Source of the DNA: Nemertoderma westbladi
Lineage: Eukaryota; Xenacoelomorpha; Nemertodermatida; Nemertodermatidae
DNA: 28,977 nt
Reading direction: 5' to 3'
Assembly: GCA_032718475.1 (NCBI GenBank)
Contig: JAUCBJ010006238.1
Coordinates: forward strand, 1 to 28,977
Shown: in pieces, positions 1 through 9,081 of the stretch
Layout: every line of letters starts with the position of its first letter
Position numbering within the stretch: the first letter of the stretch is position 1
The notes under the pieces: generated by a model
Database searches by the model: none
Seen by the model: only the letters and a program-made list of their open reading frames with translations
What the model was told of the DNA's origin: nothing
Program-made: the position numbers and the translations under genes

Positions 1-19
1 CTCTGAGTGCGTCGGCACA

Positions 20-20
<1 letters not shown>

Positions 21-112
<92 letters not shown>
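21..112. repeat. (GA)n microsatellite inside the gag leader
   Basis: Nearly pure GA dinucleotide repeat. The other copy of this retroelement has a short GA run encoding Arg-Glu dipeptides at the same place (about 18025-18050), so the tract is probably an expansion of the Arg/Glu-rich coiled-coil coding sequence. Confidence 0.93.
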
Positions 113-115
<3 letters not shown>

Positions 116-278
116 AAGCGTATGTGGGATGACATGCATGCCCTGGCGCAGTTGGGATTATCTGAGAGTGAGGCTGGCTCGGGTAGCATTTACAAGGACC
201 CAGAAGTAGTGGAAACGTTTGTTAATATCCCACTTACAGGCAGACAGAACAGAACCAGAACTGGTGTAACCGTACGGC

Positions 279-301
279 GGGGGGGGGGGGGGGGGGGGGG
301 G
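279..301 (+). repeat. Poly(G) tract, G23
   Basis: Twenty-three consecutive G bases in the leader coding region. The related copy at about 18250 has no such run, so it arose by expansion. Its length decides whether the upstream and Asn-rich frames are continuous. Confidence 0.95.
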
Positions 302-593
302 TAATAATAATACGTTAGAAGAAATTAATATTAATAATACCATAGTAGACAACCCTAACCAAACTTTCATTGCAGGAAATAATGTTTTATCCGGTAATTC
401 TAATTTAAATACAAATAATAATATTAATTTAAATATAGAAAATAATAATTCTAATTCAAATATTCAAAATAATTTGAATAATAATTTAAATTTAAATATA
501 CAGAATAATTCAAATAATTTTAATAATGTAGAAAATAATAATATTGATGACGGGGCTATTAATACTAATGTAGGAGATACAGGTGGTCCGGCC

Positions 594-1490
594 AACGGGA
601 GGCTGCAAGGCCACGTAGTTAGTACGCAGGGAGTAGCGGGGGTGAGAGACCCTGACGGGAGCCTGCAAGGCCACGTAGTTAGTACGCAGGGAGTAGCGGG
701 GGTGAGAGACCCCGAAGGGAGCCTGCAAGGCCACGCAGTTAGTACGCAGGGAGTAGCGGGGGTGAGAGACCCTGACGGGAGCCTGCAAGGCAACGCAGTT
801 AGTACGCAGGGAGTAGCGGGGGTGAGAGACCCTGACGGGAGCCTGCAAGGCCACGTAGTTAGTACGCAGGGAGTAGCGGGGGTGAGAGACCCTGACGGGA
901 GCCTGCAAGGCCACGTAGTTAGTACGCAGGGAGTAGCGGGGGTGAGAGACCCCGAAGGGAGCCTGCAAGGCCACGCAGTTAGTACGCAGGGAGTAGCGGG
1001 GGTGAGAGACCCTGACGGGAGCCTGCAAGGCAACGCAGTTAGTACGCAGGGAGTAGCGGGGGTGAGAGACCCTGACGGGAGCCTGCAAGGCCACGTAGTT
1101 AGTACGCAGGGAGTAGCGGGGGTGAGAGACCCTGACGGGAGCCTGCAAGGCCACGTAGTTAGTACGCAGGGAGTAGCGGGGGTGAGAGACCCTGACGGGA
1201 GCCTGCAAGGCCACGTAGTTAGTACGCAGGGAGTAGCGGGGGTGAGAGACCCTGACGGGAGCCTGCAAGGCCACGTAGTTAGTACGCAGGGAGTAGCGGG
1301 GGTGAGAGACCCTGACGGGAGCCTGCAAGGCCACGTAGTTAGTACGCAGGGAGTAGCGGGGGTGAGAGACCCTGACGGGAGCCTGCAAGGCCACGTAGTT
1401 AGTACGCAGGGAGTAGCGGGGGTGAGAGACCCTGACGGGAGCCTGCAAGGCCACGCAGTTAGTACGCAGGGAGTAGCGGGGGTGAGAGAC
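594..1490 (+). repeat. 60-bp VNTR, 15 copies, coding for 20-residue repeats
   Basis: Exact 60-base periodicity with very few changes between units. Four variants (GHVV, GHVV followed by DPEG, GHAV, GNAV) occur in the same order at 601-840 and again at 841-1080, a 240-bp higher-order duplication; the following six units are near identical. Because 60 is a multiple of three the frame is kept throughout. One further unit and a diverged one continue at 2741-2830 after the solo LTR. The related copy near 18530 has only one unit, so the array expanded after the copies split. Confidence 0.97.
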
Positions 1491-2735
1491 TGTTCGCGCT
1501 TTTGAAGACCTTTAGCAGTTTAACCTGCCAAATTTTATATGTCTTTTAGTTAATTAAAACCACTTTAGCATACGACAATAATTTATGCTAATACGCAAAA
1601 CATTAGCCGAAATCAGCCCATGCGCGATCATTCACCCGATGGATCTACACCCGGGAGACTGAATTCGGATGCTTGAATTGTATTATTACAGTGTAAGGTT
1701 GCAGTGTATACCTAATGTATTATTCGATAGATCGTTAATAATTAATCTCTGACAGATATTATTGGCTTTCGGGAAATATTAACAGTTCCTTTAGGACGTG
1801 GCGCTTTATCTATTTAAACAGAACTAAGACTTATACTAAACGCAACGATACTGCTTATGATTAAAGTATAAAACGTATTCTTTAGGAAATACTTTGTTAC
1901 CAATCACAATCATACACACTATTCTGCCGACAGTCAGTATATTTGATCACACATAAAGAGAGCAGTAATTGACTCACGTAGGGTCTGCTAAATAACATTG
2001 GATTCAATACACACCACATTAATATAAATCGCAATTGTTATATATAGCCGGTCTCTCTAACCTGTAGTGTTATCAAGAAAATTGGGAATTGGGTGATTTA
2101 TCCGTATTATCCAAATAGCAATATTTCCATCAACAAATATTTACAATTAATAACTGACGGTAAAATAACAGTACAAACAATATGATTAATGCAATTAAAA
2201 GTATCAAGGTGAGATGAGTGATTTAAGTCAGTTCGGTAACAGTTTATACTTTCGATAATTCAAGCAGTTTACGGTACAGCAGTATCTATCCAAAAATGCC
2301 GGTGTTTCTGGCTTAGACAGCAATAACAACAAAGTAACAAGAAAAAACAGTAAGACTGGACACTCTCCTTATGATCGGCAGAAAAGCTACACGTCGACAG
2401 GAAAAACCGCCCTGATTGGCCCAAGCCAAACAAAGAACCACGCGGCCAATGGCTGTTTCCATGTCAGCAACCAGCTGCTAGATGTCGTAATATGAATCAT
2501 CACGGCTAAGCTGTGAAAGGTGGTTGGTGCGTTACAAGTTTTTTGTCTTACCATGTCCACTAAAACACGTATATAGCAGAATTACTTTTATGTCCGTTAA
2601 AACCCCTGTAAAGGTACCTTGCGGGCGAGGGGAATATATATACAGTTAGAAAACCCTTTTTAGAGTATTCCAGCGCCTGGGGGGGAACTGGCCAGCAAAG
2701 GCAAACATATCAGTTATCCCACAAAAGCTTTTACA
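1491..2735. mobile_element. Solo LTR (1245 bp) of a different LTR retroelement family
   Basis: The insert begins TGTTCGCGC and ends CTTTTACA, giving canonical TG...CA ends, and is flanked by the 5-bp direct repeat GAGAC (1486-1490 and 2736-2740). It interrupts the 60-bp VNTR: the array resumes directly after the second GAGAC. The insert plus duplication is 1250 bp, congruent to 2 modulo 3, and the repeat ORF does continue downstream in exactly that shifted frame. A TATA-like TATAAAA occurs near 1866 and another AT-rich box near 2632. No long ORF, primer-binding site or polypurine tract is inside, as expected for a solo LTR. Family not recognised. Confidence 0.85.
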
Positions 2736-2740
2736 GAGAC

Positions 2741-3387
2741 CCTGACGGGAGCCTGCAAGGCCACGTAGTTAGGCGGGGAGCAGCGGGGGTGAATCAACCC
2801 GACGGGAGCCTGCCAGGCCACGCAGTTGCACAGGGAGAGGCGAGGGTGAACAGACCCAGCCGCAGTAGAGACAGTGCGTCGACTAGAGAGGGGTGTAGAA
2901 ACGAAGTAAGAGGTAGTGAACTAAGAAGTGGCGAGTGGGGGGGGGGGGGGGCTACGGGTGCCCCACCACAGCAGATTAGTGGCGAGAGAGAGAGGGGGGG
3001 GGGGGGGCAGAGAATGCCCCACAAGGGGAGCGTAGAAGCGAAGTAAGTGGTAGTGAAGTAAGAAGTGGCGAGTGGGGGGGGGGGGGGCAGAGAATGCCCC
3101 ACAAGGGGGGCGTAGAAGCGAAGTAAGTGGTAGTGAAGTAAGAAGTGGGGGGGGGGGGGGCTATGGGTGCCCCACCACGAGAGATTAGTGGCGAGAGGGG
3201 GGGGGGGGGGGGGGGGGCAGAGAATGTCCCACAGGCGTCGGCGGATAATGCGCGGGGCGAGTTAGGTGAACCGCGGCACCCGGCGACGGAGAATAGTAGG
3301 GGGATGACGAGTATCCCCAGGAGGGTCCAACCAGATGGAGAGAGAGATGTGAGCGCCGAGAGTGGGCGAACGACGGGAATAGGATAG
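2741..3387 (+). pseudogene. Continuation of the gag-like leader, with poly(G) tracts and ~70-bp repeats
   Basis: Two diverged VNTR units (SLQGH / SLPGHAV) are followed by a low-complexity region in which a ~70-bp module (GAAGTAAG-GGTAGTGAAG, a poly(G) tract, then GCAGAGAATG-CCCAC) recurs about three to four times. Poly(G) tracts are at 2937-2951, 2994-3007, 3074-3087, 3147-3160 and 3197-3217. Open segments run to 3046 and again at 3145-3387 in different frames, with frame changes at the G tracts. The segment 3218-3330 aligns with 18688-18800 of the second copy. It is probably a decayed or frame-disrupted part of the leader ORF. Confidence 0.55.
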
Positions 3388-3491
3388 CGCGAACGACGGG
3401 ATTAGATCCGGAAGTCGCGGCGTATATACCGGTAGGTAGGCAAGAAGTGGATAGGCCTATATCGGTACCAGCACAGCAGCATGACTATAAT

Positions 3492-5969
3492 ATGCAGGGA
3501 CATAACATATATCCAGGGGAGGGGAGAGTTATTGCAGATAGGTGTATGGGCCCCAATATATTAACATCAACCCCAGTACCAAACATAATACCGGTGGGGG
3601 GGGGGGGGGGGGGACAGGGTGACATTCCCCCATTACAATATCAACAATACACTCAAACAGGAATAAGAACATCGAACCCCCTGGACGAGAACAGGTCGTG
3701 CGACACGGAAATATGGAGGGGGCCGTTACCCCCAATGATATATCCGACGCAAGTAAAGTCAACAGGCCCGACGGGCGGACCGCACCCAACAGGAGAATCT
3801 GTACAGCATCCCTCGAACCCATTGGAAGCACAGGCAATGGGAATGGCGACACTTATCGATGCACTCAAGACCAGAATCGAGTTACCACCAGTAGAGCCAT
3901 TTAAATTCGACGGAAGCAGACCGGAAGAATACCTGCAATTCCGACGCATGTACAGCAACGAGATATTAAGTAAGAACCTGACGCAGGCGGAGTGCCTAAA
4001 ATATTTACAGGTATATACAGGAGGCCCAGCGTACGACATCGTGAGGCAGTATCAGGGCATCGAGGGCGGCTTCACGACTGCATGGCGGGCCCTAGACAGG
4101 GAATACGGACACCCAGCCAAGATCATCCGGCAGACCTTGAGGGGGATAACATCGGGTGGCCTACAGGATAACCCTGTTAGCATAAAGACCTTTGCGAACA
4201 AGGTCGAGAAGGCGTTAATCGTGCTGAAGACGCTAGACGCGCCATACGAACTCAACGCATCTAATAATATCACCACGATAGCGCAGGCACTGCCGATCTG
4301 GCTACGGAGCAAGTGGAGGAAGATCGCCTTCTCCACCCGGGAGAAGAAAGGTGCGGAACCAGGGCTAGAGGAAATGTCGAACTTCCTCAACTACGAAGCA
4401 GAGTTGATTACAGACCCAGTCTATAGTGAGGATAGTTTGGGGAAGGCGCCGAAGACCGAATACAACAGGCCTAAACCCGAACATAATCCTGCAGATCCAT
4501 TCCCGAGAGTAAGACAGTCGCTACCACACGCGGCCACACAGGGGGCTACAAGCCCACAGTTAGCTGGGAGTAGGGCCACACCGTGGCAGGGACAGAAAGA
4601 AAATAACAACACAAACAAACATAATCCCAACATACCCAGTAGGCCGAGTCCAGATAACCAAAACACTAAATCGGTAGATATAAACCTACGCGCGATACGT
4701 GAAGGACTATACAGGGAACGCTACAATCCAGGATTCGAATGTCAATTGCATAGGGACGGAACCCATAAGACCATGAGTTGTAAGCATTGGCAAGCGTTGC
4801 CCAAACAAGATCGTGTAGCCTACACAGACGCAAACGGACTATGTCATCGATGCGTGGTAGAAGGACACAGATCCGGAGAGTGTAGAGAAACAGCGATAGG
4901 AGACGATGAGACTGGAGGCCAAACGATGGCTACGAGCACGACAGGAGCAAGAAGAAAGAGGAAAGTACTACTCGGGGTAGTACCAGTGAAGATAACAGGA
5001 AGGGGCGGCCGATCAGTCACAACATTAATGCTGGTCGACAGCGGAGCAGCCTTCACGCTGGTGGAGAATTGGGTGGCCGAGGAGATAGGGTTACAGACGA
5101 GGCCGAGTAGGTTGGCGGTAACTACTATCTCGAGTAAGGATGAGGTCCTGGAGATGAGGACGGGACGGTGCGAGATATCAGCGATTGCACCGGGATGTGA
5201 CTATGGGGCGACCATAGACCCCATTCAGATCATAGAATCGATCAATATTAATGCCAGGAGACCAACTAACATCGAGGTCGAGCAGTACCGGTTCCTGGAC
5301 GATATCGATTTTTCAATACCGGAGGTGGACGTCTCGAAGGTATCCATCATAGTGGGTATGGACTGCCCGACGGCCCACGAAAGAGTACAGACGATCTTCG
5401 GGGAAGACAGACAGCGGGATCCGACGGCGATTCTCACGCCGTTCGGATGGACGCTTAGCGGCCCAATTAAAACCAAGATTCCACACAGGGTGTCGGAAAC
5501 ATCAGGGTGCATGCTACCAGGCACCGTTAAGGACGTAGAGGAGAAACCAGAGACGGTAGATAAGCTAGAAGGGGAAGTAACAGCAAGAGTGTGGGCGGAG
5601 GAGAATGGATTCGACGCGGAAGACTTAGAGACAATGGGATGGAACAAGGATGTTCCCAGCAAGTATCGGTATGGGGATGGAGAGGAGTGGACGGCGAGAT
5701 GTCTGGAGGACAACAGTCCAGAGGAGTGTCCAGAGGAGTGTCCGGAGGAGTGTCCAGAGGAGTGTCCAGAGGAGTGTCCGGAAGAGACGCCGGTCCGGTT
5801 GAGAGGCATACCGACAAGGGGGAGGTCGAGTAAGAAGACAGGGTGGAGAAGGGATAGGATTACTATTGTCCGTTCTGTTTTGTCTGTTCTTCCGGTTTCT
5901 TTTCATTCTGCCGGCAGGCGAAGACCAGATGAAGGGTGGCATTTTGCTGCCAGGAGACAAGGAAATTAA
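3492..5969 (+). CDS. BEL/Pao gag-protease polyprotein (intact 825-codon ORF)
   Basis: The first in-frame ATG is at 3492; the frame is open upstream to a GTG at 3447, but ATG is the likelier eukaryotic start. Residues about 116-305 resemble the BEL/Pao gag domain (DUF1759 type), with FKFDGSRPEEYLQF and AWRALDREYGHP. A zinc knuckle CHRCVVEGHRSGEC (C-X2-C-X4-H-X4-C) is at 451-464. The aspartic protease (DUF1758 type) has the active-site DSGA at 516-519 and the conserved AILTPFGWTLSGPI ending near 659. The protein is therefore predicted to form particles, bind RNA and cleave itself. After the protease it has an acidic tail with six 4-residue PEEC/PEET repeats (743-766) and a basic end, then stops; the expected reverse transcriptase is absent. 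A G18 tract at 3596-3613 encodes six glycines. It is the most intact ORF of the window and richer in GC than the flanks. Confidence 0.88.
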   Translation: MQGHNIYPGEGRVIADRCMGPNILTSTPVPNIIPVGGGGGGQGDIPPLQYQQYTQTGIRTSNPLDENRSCDTEIWRGPLPPMIYPTQVKSTGPTGGPHPTGESVQHPSNPLEAQAMGMATLIDALKTRIELPPVEPFKFDGSRPEEYLQFRRMYSNEILSKNLTQAECLKYLQVYTGGPAYDIVRQYQGIEGGFTTAWRALDREYGHPAKIIRQTLRGITSGGLQDNPVSIKTFANKVEKALIVLKTLDAPYELNASNNITTIAQALPIWLRSKWRKIAFSTREKKGAEPGLEEMSNFLNYEAELITDPVYSEDSLGKAPKTEYNRPKPEHNPADPFPRVRQSLPHAATQGATSPQLAGSRATPWQGQKENNNTNKHNPNIPSRPSPDNQNTKSVDINLRAIREGLYRERYNPGFECQLHRDGTHKTMSCKHWQALPKQDRVAYTDANGLCHRCVVEGHRSGECRETAIGDDETGGQTMATSTTGARRKRKVLLGVVPVKITGRGGRSVTTLMLVDSGAAFTLVENWVAEEIGLQTRPSRLAVTTISSKDEVLEMRTGRCEISAIAPGCDYGATIDPIQIIESININARRPTNIEVEQYRFLDDIDFSIPEVDVSKVSIIVGMDCPTAHERVQTIFGEDRQRDPTAILTPFGWTLSGPIKTKIPHRVSETSGCMLPGTVKDVEEKPETVDKLEGEVTARVWAEENGFDAEDLETMGWNKDVPSKYRYGDGEEWTARCLEDNSPEECPEECPEECPEECPEECPEETPVRLRGIPTRGRSSKKTGWRRDRITIVRSVLSVLPVSFHSAGRRRPDEGWHFAARRQGN
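5718..5789 (+). repeat. 12-bp coding tandem repeat, six copies (PEEC)
   Basis: Six units of CCAGAGGAGTGT with single-base changes, in frame with the gag-protease ORF, encoding Pro-Glu-Glu-Cys repeats in its C-terminal tail. Confidence 0.93.
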
Positions 5970-6126
5970 GAAGGCGGCGGAGACACCCGATTTTAGGGTG
6001 GCAGAAGAGGGAGAATCAATTCCTAGAGGGTTGGAATTGGCGAAGAGAGTGTGGCGAAGGATAAGAGGACATATAGGGGGACAGTGGGAGAGTGCCTACT
6101 GGAAGAAGGGGCACCTCAGAGTTTAG
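5841..6126 (+). pseudogene. Short ORF with a transmembrane-like segment, possible end of an envelope-like or pol ORF
   Basis: In the +1 frame relative to gag-protease, and overlapping its end, a frame holds a ~20-residue hydrophobic stretch (LLLSVLFCLFFRFLFILP at about 5857-5910) followed by a charged tail ending GHLRV and a TAG at 6124-6126. It has no clear ATG before the hydrophobic stretch. A hydrophobic segment close to the 3' LTR resembles the membrane anchor and cytoplasmic tail of envelope-like ORFs that some BEL/Pao elements carry. The internal deletion may therefore have joined the protease region to the 3' end of such an ORF. This is weak; it may equally be a chance frame. Confidence 0.3.
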
Positions 6127-7274
6127 TCGTCCAATATGTTGGACTGAGGGGGGTGGGAATGTGGGCGAGACGCCCTTCCCACACAGAATAAGAAATAAAA
6201 TAATTAAAATAATAAAATAATAAAGTAAGTAGAAAGTTAGAAGTAAGAAAGTTAGTAGAAGATAGTAAGAAATTTAGAAGTTAGTAAGGAGTTAGAAGTA
6301 GGCAGTAAGGGAGTGTGGTATATTGACATGCCACAAGTAGTAGTAGAGAGTTTGTGGGCACCGGAAGCACCACGTAGAGAGTAGTAGTAGAGAGGTTGTG
6401 GGCACCGTAAGTGCCACGTAGAAAGTAGTAGTAGAGGGGTAGTGGGCACCAAAAGCGCCACGTAGTTAAGAGAGTTACGCAGAGAGTTAGTAGGGTCAGA
6501 GTTAGTAAAGTTAGAGAGTAAGAGGGTACGTAGTACCGTTAGTAGAGGTAGAGAGTTAGTAGAGTTAGGAGTTAGTAGAGTTAGAGAGTTAGAGAGTTAG
6601 TAGAGGTAGAGAGTTAGTAGAGGTAGAGAGTTAGGAGTTAGAGTTAGAGAGTTAGTAGAGGTAGAGAGTTAGTAGAGGTAGAGAGTTAGTAGAGTTAGAG
6701 AGTTAGTAGAATTAGAGTTAGTAGGGTTAGAGAGTTAGTAGAATAGAGTCGGTAGTAAGAGAGTTAGTAGAGTAAGCAGTGAGCAAGAAGTAAGATTTAG
6801 ATAAGGTAGATAGGATGATAGCACAGAGTATGATAGCATAAGAAATTTAGCGCCTTTGGGAGTGGTAGAGAGTACAGGAGCACAGGGAGATAGTGAGAGG
6901 AGGTGTTGGCGCGTGAGAGAGTGCAGACGAGTGCGATTCAAGTGTGGGGAGTTAAAGCGAGCAGAGTGAAGTTAGATAGAGTGGATTGAAGTTAGATAGA
7001 GTAAGAAAGAGTAGAGTGGAGTTAGAGTGGAGCTGAAGTAGAGTTAGAGTGAGTTTGAGTGAGAGAGTTTTTAAAATTGTGTGAGGATTCCACAATTGCC
7101 TCAAACAGAGACGCCAGATGTCTTGGTGCAACATAGGTTGCGGTTGCACCAAGAAGGGGTAGTAATATCATACCCAGAGGGAGTGGCCTGGAAAGCCGAC
7201 TCCAAGTAAAAGAACTCCTCCCCAAACCCGATAGTAGATCGGGTTCCAGCGGAATTGAAGCGCACTTTTAGGTG
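6127..7274 (+). repeat. Purine-rich degenerate tandem-repeat tract before the 3' LTR
   Basis: After the last ORF the strand is strongly purine plus T, with many GAGAGTTAGTAGAGGTA-type units (6240-6340 and 6470-6780). Around 6330-6475 three ~48-bp units share TGGGCACC followed by GCCACGTAG. AATAAAA-like motifs cluster at 6185-6230 and might serve as polyadenylation signals. No coding potential for polymerase or integrase is seen here; the open frames are by-products of the low complexity. Confidence 0.75.
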
Positions 7275-7312
7275 ATGCTATCTTCTCACTGGGAAGATAG
7301 CATGGGGGGGAG
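7275..7312 (+). promoter_or_regulatory. Hairpin and polypurine tract preceding the 3' LTR
   Basis: ATGCTATCTTC at 7275-7285 is the exact reverse complement of GAAGATAGCAT at 7293-7303 (11-bp stem, 7-base loop). It is followed at once by GGGGGGGAG (7304-7312), which abuts the TG of the LTR and fits the plus-strand primer of reverse transcription. Confidence 0.7.
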
Positions 7313-7903
7313 TGTGAGCGGATTCAATTCCGCCGCATTACCCTCATAAAGTTGGGAAGTGGCACCTTTTCAGTAATATGTTGGAGGTACGAGATTGGTT
7401 ATTACCAATCTCGTATCACAACTAATAATCGGGGATAACACAAACCCCAAGGCCACACAAAGGGAGGTTAGAGGTCAAATCACCTCGGGAGAGGAAACAA
7501 CCAGCAGGGGCCAACAGCAGGGGGGGAACACTCCCAGATAGGGGAGAGGCGTGAAGTAGATTATTAGCCAATAGGGGTGAGGGAAGCATCCAGTAAGTAA
7601 GAGGCCACAGCGGCGTAGGAGTAATCACATATATATTATGTTGCATTACCATTACCGGTCCAGTTTACTCAGTGATCAGTTTAGTGCAGGCCGGCAACAT
7701 AGTTCGACCGTCATTGCAGTGCTGCTATACATATATTATTCTACCGGTTAACTCAGTCATCATTTACTCAGTGCTATCATTAGTCTATATTACACTCCAG
7801 TTGAACACCGAACTCAAACCCATTACATTCTATCACACCCACCCATCAGCCTGCTGTGACGCGTGAGAACTAAACCCGGTCGGGATCCCTTGATCCCGTC
7901 ACA
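7313..7903 (+). mobile_element. 3' LTR of the BEL/Pao-like element (copy A)
   Basis: It begins TGTGAGCGGATTCAATTCCG directly after the polypurine tract and ends GATCCCGTCACA. Four other copies in the window share the same start (TGTRAGYGGATTCAATTC) and the same TCACA end. It contains a CCAAT box near 7566 and an AT-rich TATATAT stretch near 7629, as expected for an LTR promoter. The 3' flank is ACAAC followed by a C24 tract. Confidence 0.85.
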
Positions 7904-7911
7904 ACAACCGA

Positions 7912-7935
7912 CCCCCCCCCCCCCCCCCCCCCCCC
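7912..7935 (+). repeat. Poly(C) tract, C24
   Basis: Twenty-four consecutive C bases just downstream of LTR copy A. Confidence 0.95.
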
Positions 7936-8119
7936 ATCAGAAAACATTTAATAAATAAATTATTGCCTCTAGAACATAATTTAATGGGGATTTCAAATCT
8001 CAAAATGTAAGACAGACAGTCACCAAATATTAAAATTGACATCGGAAATGGAATCAGGGACCCAGAAAACCCTCAAAAATTTTTCAAAACAGTTAATGAC
8101 GATGATGGTCTAAACTGTC
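7936..8119 (+). other. Gene-free spacer, possible LINE coding remnant
   Basis: AT-rich sequence. A short open frame at 8036-8095 contains NPQKFFKTVND, reminiscent of the motif between the endonuclease and reverse transcriptase of some LINE ORF2 proteins, but it is too short to be sure. Nothing else is recognised. Confidence 0.25.
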
Positions 8120-8441
8120 TTGCTTCCACAGCTCTACACAAACCAACTGAACTACAAGCAATAAATGCAATGGTTATATTACTAACACATATTGAATATT
8201 GCTACTACTACGTGGACTGGCCAATGAATGCACCCCAATCAGATGGTGTTCTGCCCCATCATTGGCTAAACTATAATCTTTCCTTTGGCACTCCCTGTTC
8301 CCCTTTATACCCACGTGCTAGCCCCTTTGTCCCCCTAAGATGGCTTTCGGCCTCTCATCTCTACTTGTGGCTGGCAATGTGTATTGCCTGCGTTGGTTAT
8401 TATGTGACATTATATTGCTAATATCACCTGGCCAACTACAA
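8120..8441 (-). mobile_element. LTR fragment, reverse orientation (copy B)
   Basis: The sequence is the reverse complement of the first half of the LTR at 9082-9430: it shares CTACACAAACC, ATATTACTAACACATAT, the ATTGGCTAA (CCAAT box) and TGTGACATTATATTG. It lacks both LTR ends. Open frames here are only the translated LTR. Confidence 0.8.
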
Positions 8442-8660
8442 ATAATACGCTGCTGAGCGTAAACTTTTGTGAGATACTGTGTTTAATTAGTAAATTTATA
8501 TTATTAGTATTTGTTAAATTTATTATAGAGCTAAGAGATGTTGTTTTAGTTTTTTTTGTAAATAGACCTTTTGATTTGCATTTTCGAATTTCCAGGGGTA
8601 GTTCATTCCAAACCATATGGATCCGCTCACAGGAAGGTTTGAACTTTGAAGGCAATTATC
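8442..8660 (-). pseudogene. LINE ORF2 C-terminal fragment
   Basis: On the minus strand a frame reads HMVWNELPLEIRKCKSKGLF, the WN-LP-xIR-x-S-x-x-F pattern found at the very C-terminus of many jockey/CR1/L2-type LINE reverse transcriptases. A one-base slip in the A-run after it gives KKLKQHLLAL and a stop, the usual ending. Only about 45 codons survive, and the fragment abuts LTR copy B. Confidence 0.5.
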
Positions 8661-9040
8661 TCAGAATGACACTATTTACACACGAAAAATACTACTTCTC
8701 CGCCATTTCTTATCAGTTTTTTTGCAATTATTTATTTATATAAAAGATAATTTCATAAACTTCAATAAATTTCGGCCAGTTTTCTTGATTTCATAATATG
8801 GGAAATATTATGAAATCAAGAAAACTGGCATTTTTTAATAAAAAATTTGAAAAACATGGGATTTTTAATTTTTAATTTTTTTTTACAAAATTGCCAATTA
8901 TCATATCAGAAATATAAAATAACATTTGATAACATCTATAACATTTGTGCTAAATTAACTGCGTACTAAATATTATATAACAAAATTAAATTACGGACAA
9001 AATGATAAAAAAAAGAAAAAAATCATGTAGGCATTGCATT
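8661..9040. other. AT-rich spacer with one long hairpin
   Basis: No coding sequence is seen. Long A and T runs dominate and a perfect 25-bp hairpin is present at 8775-8829. Confidence 0.6.
8775..8829. repeat. Perfect 25-bp inverted repeat with 5-base spacer
   Basis: Arm 8775-8799 (GCCAGTTTTCTTGATTTCAT then AATAT) is the exact reverse complement of 8805-8829, separated by GGGAA. It would form a perfect stem-loop in RNA or a cruciform. Confidence 0.93.
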
Positions 9041-9081
9041 GTTGCCAAGCTACTTATGAGGTTGGCCGTTGAATTTTTGAT
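9041..9081 (+). repeat. Left member of a ~36-40 bp direct repeat flanking LTR copy C
   Basis: GTTGCCAAGC...TTATGAG-TTGGCC...TTGATT here recurs at 10131-10167 with about 80 percent identity. The pair brackets LTR copy C and its leader remnant. Confidence 0.75.

Larger units (their letters stand above)
122..1490 (+). pseudogene. gag-like leader ORF: Arg/Glu coil end, poly-Gly, Asn-rich tract, 20-residue repeats
   Basis: The start aligns with the copy at 18060-18250: both have LSESEAGSG followed by an ETFVN segment. It runs into a G23 tract at 279-301 and then reaches a stop in that frame. From 303 another frame carries an Asn-rich stretch (about 303-585) that aligns with the Asn-rich ORF at 18274-18573, then fifteen 20-residue repeats (core SLQGH-VSTQGVAGVRDP). 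The two frames differ by one base across the poly(G) run, so a one-base change in that homopolymer separates them. A solo LTR then interrupts the repeat ORF. The N-terminal part lies outside the window. The function of this leader protein is unknown; Asn-rich and coil content suggest an assembly or structural role, which is inference. Confidence 0.6.
1..7903 (+). mobile_element. BEL/Pao-like LTR retroelement, internally deleted, 5' end outside window
   Basis: The order seen is gag-like leader, gag-protease ORF, short hydrophobic ORF, purine-rich tract, polypurine tract at 7304-7312, and a 3' LTR with TGTGAG...GTCACA ends. The gag domain, zinc knuckle and DSGA protease ending in a FGWTLSGPI-type motif are the arrangement known from BEL/Pao elements. 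No reverse transcriptase, RNase H or integrase motif is found between the protease and the LTR, so this copy cannot be autonomous. The leader is further broken by a solo LTR of another family at 1491-2735. Related LTR copies lie at 8120-8441, 9082-10024, 16757-17399 and 19687-20294. The 5' LTR and target-site duplication cannot be checked because the window starts inside gag. Confidence 0.82.

Noticed and set aside
510-1454. Long minus-strand open frames across the 60-bp repeat
   Set aside because: A 60-bp period keeps any stop-free frame open in all copies; the plus frame joins the Asn-rich leader and has a homologue in copy D, the minus frames have none.
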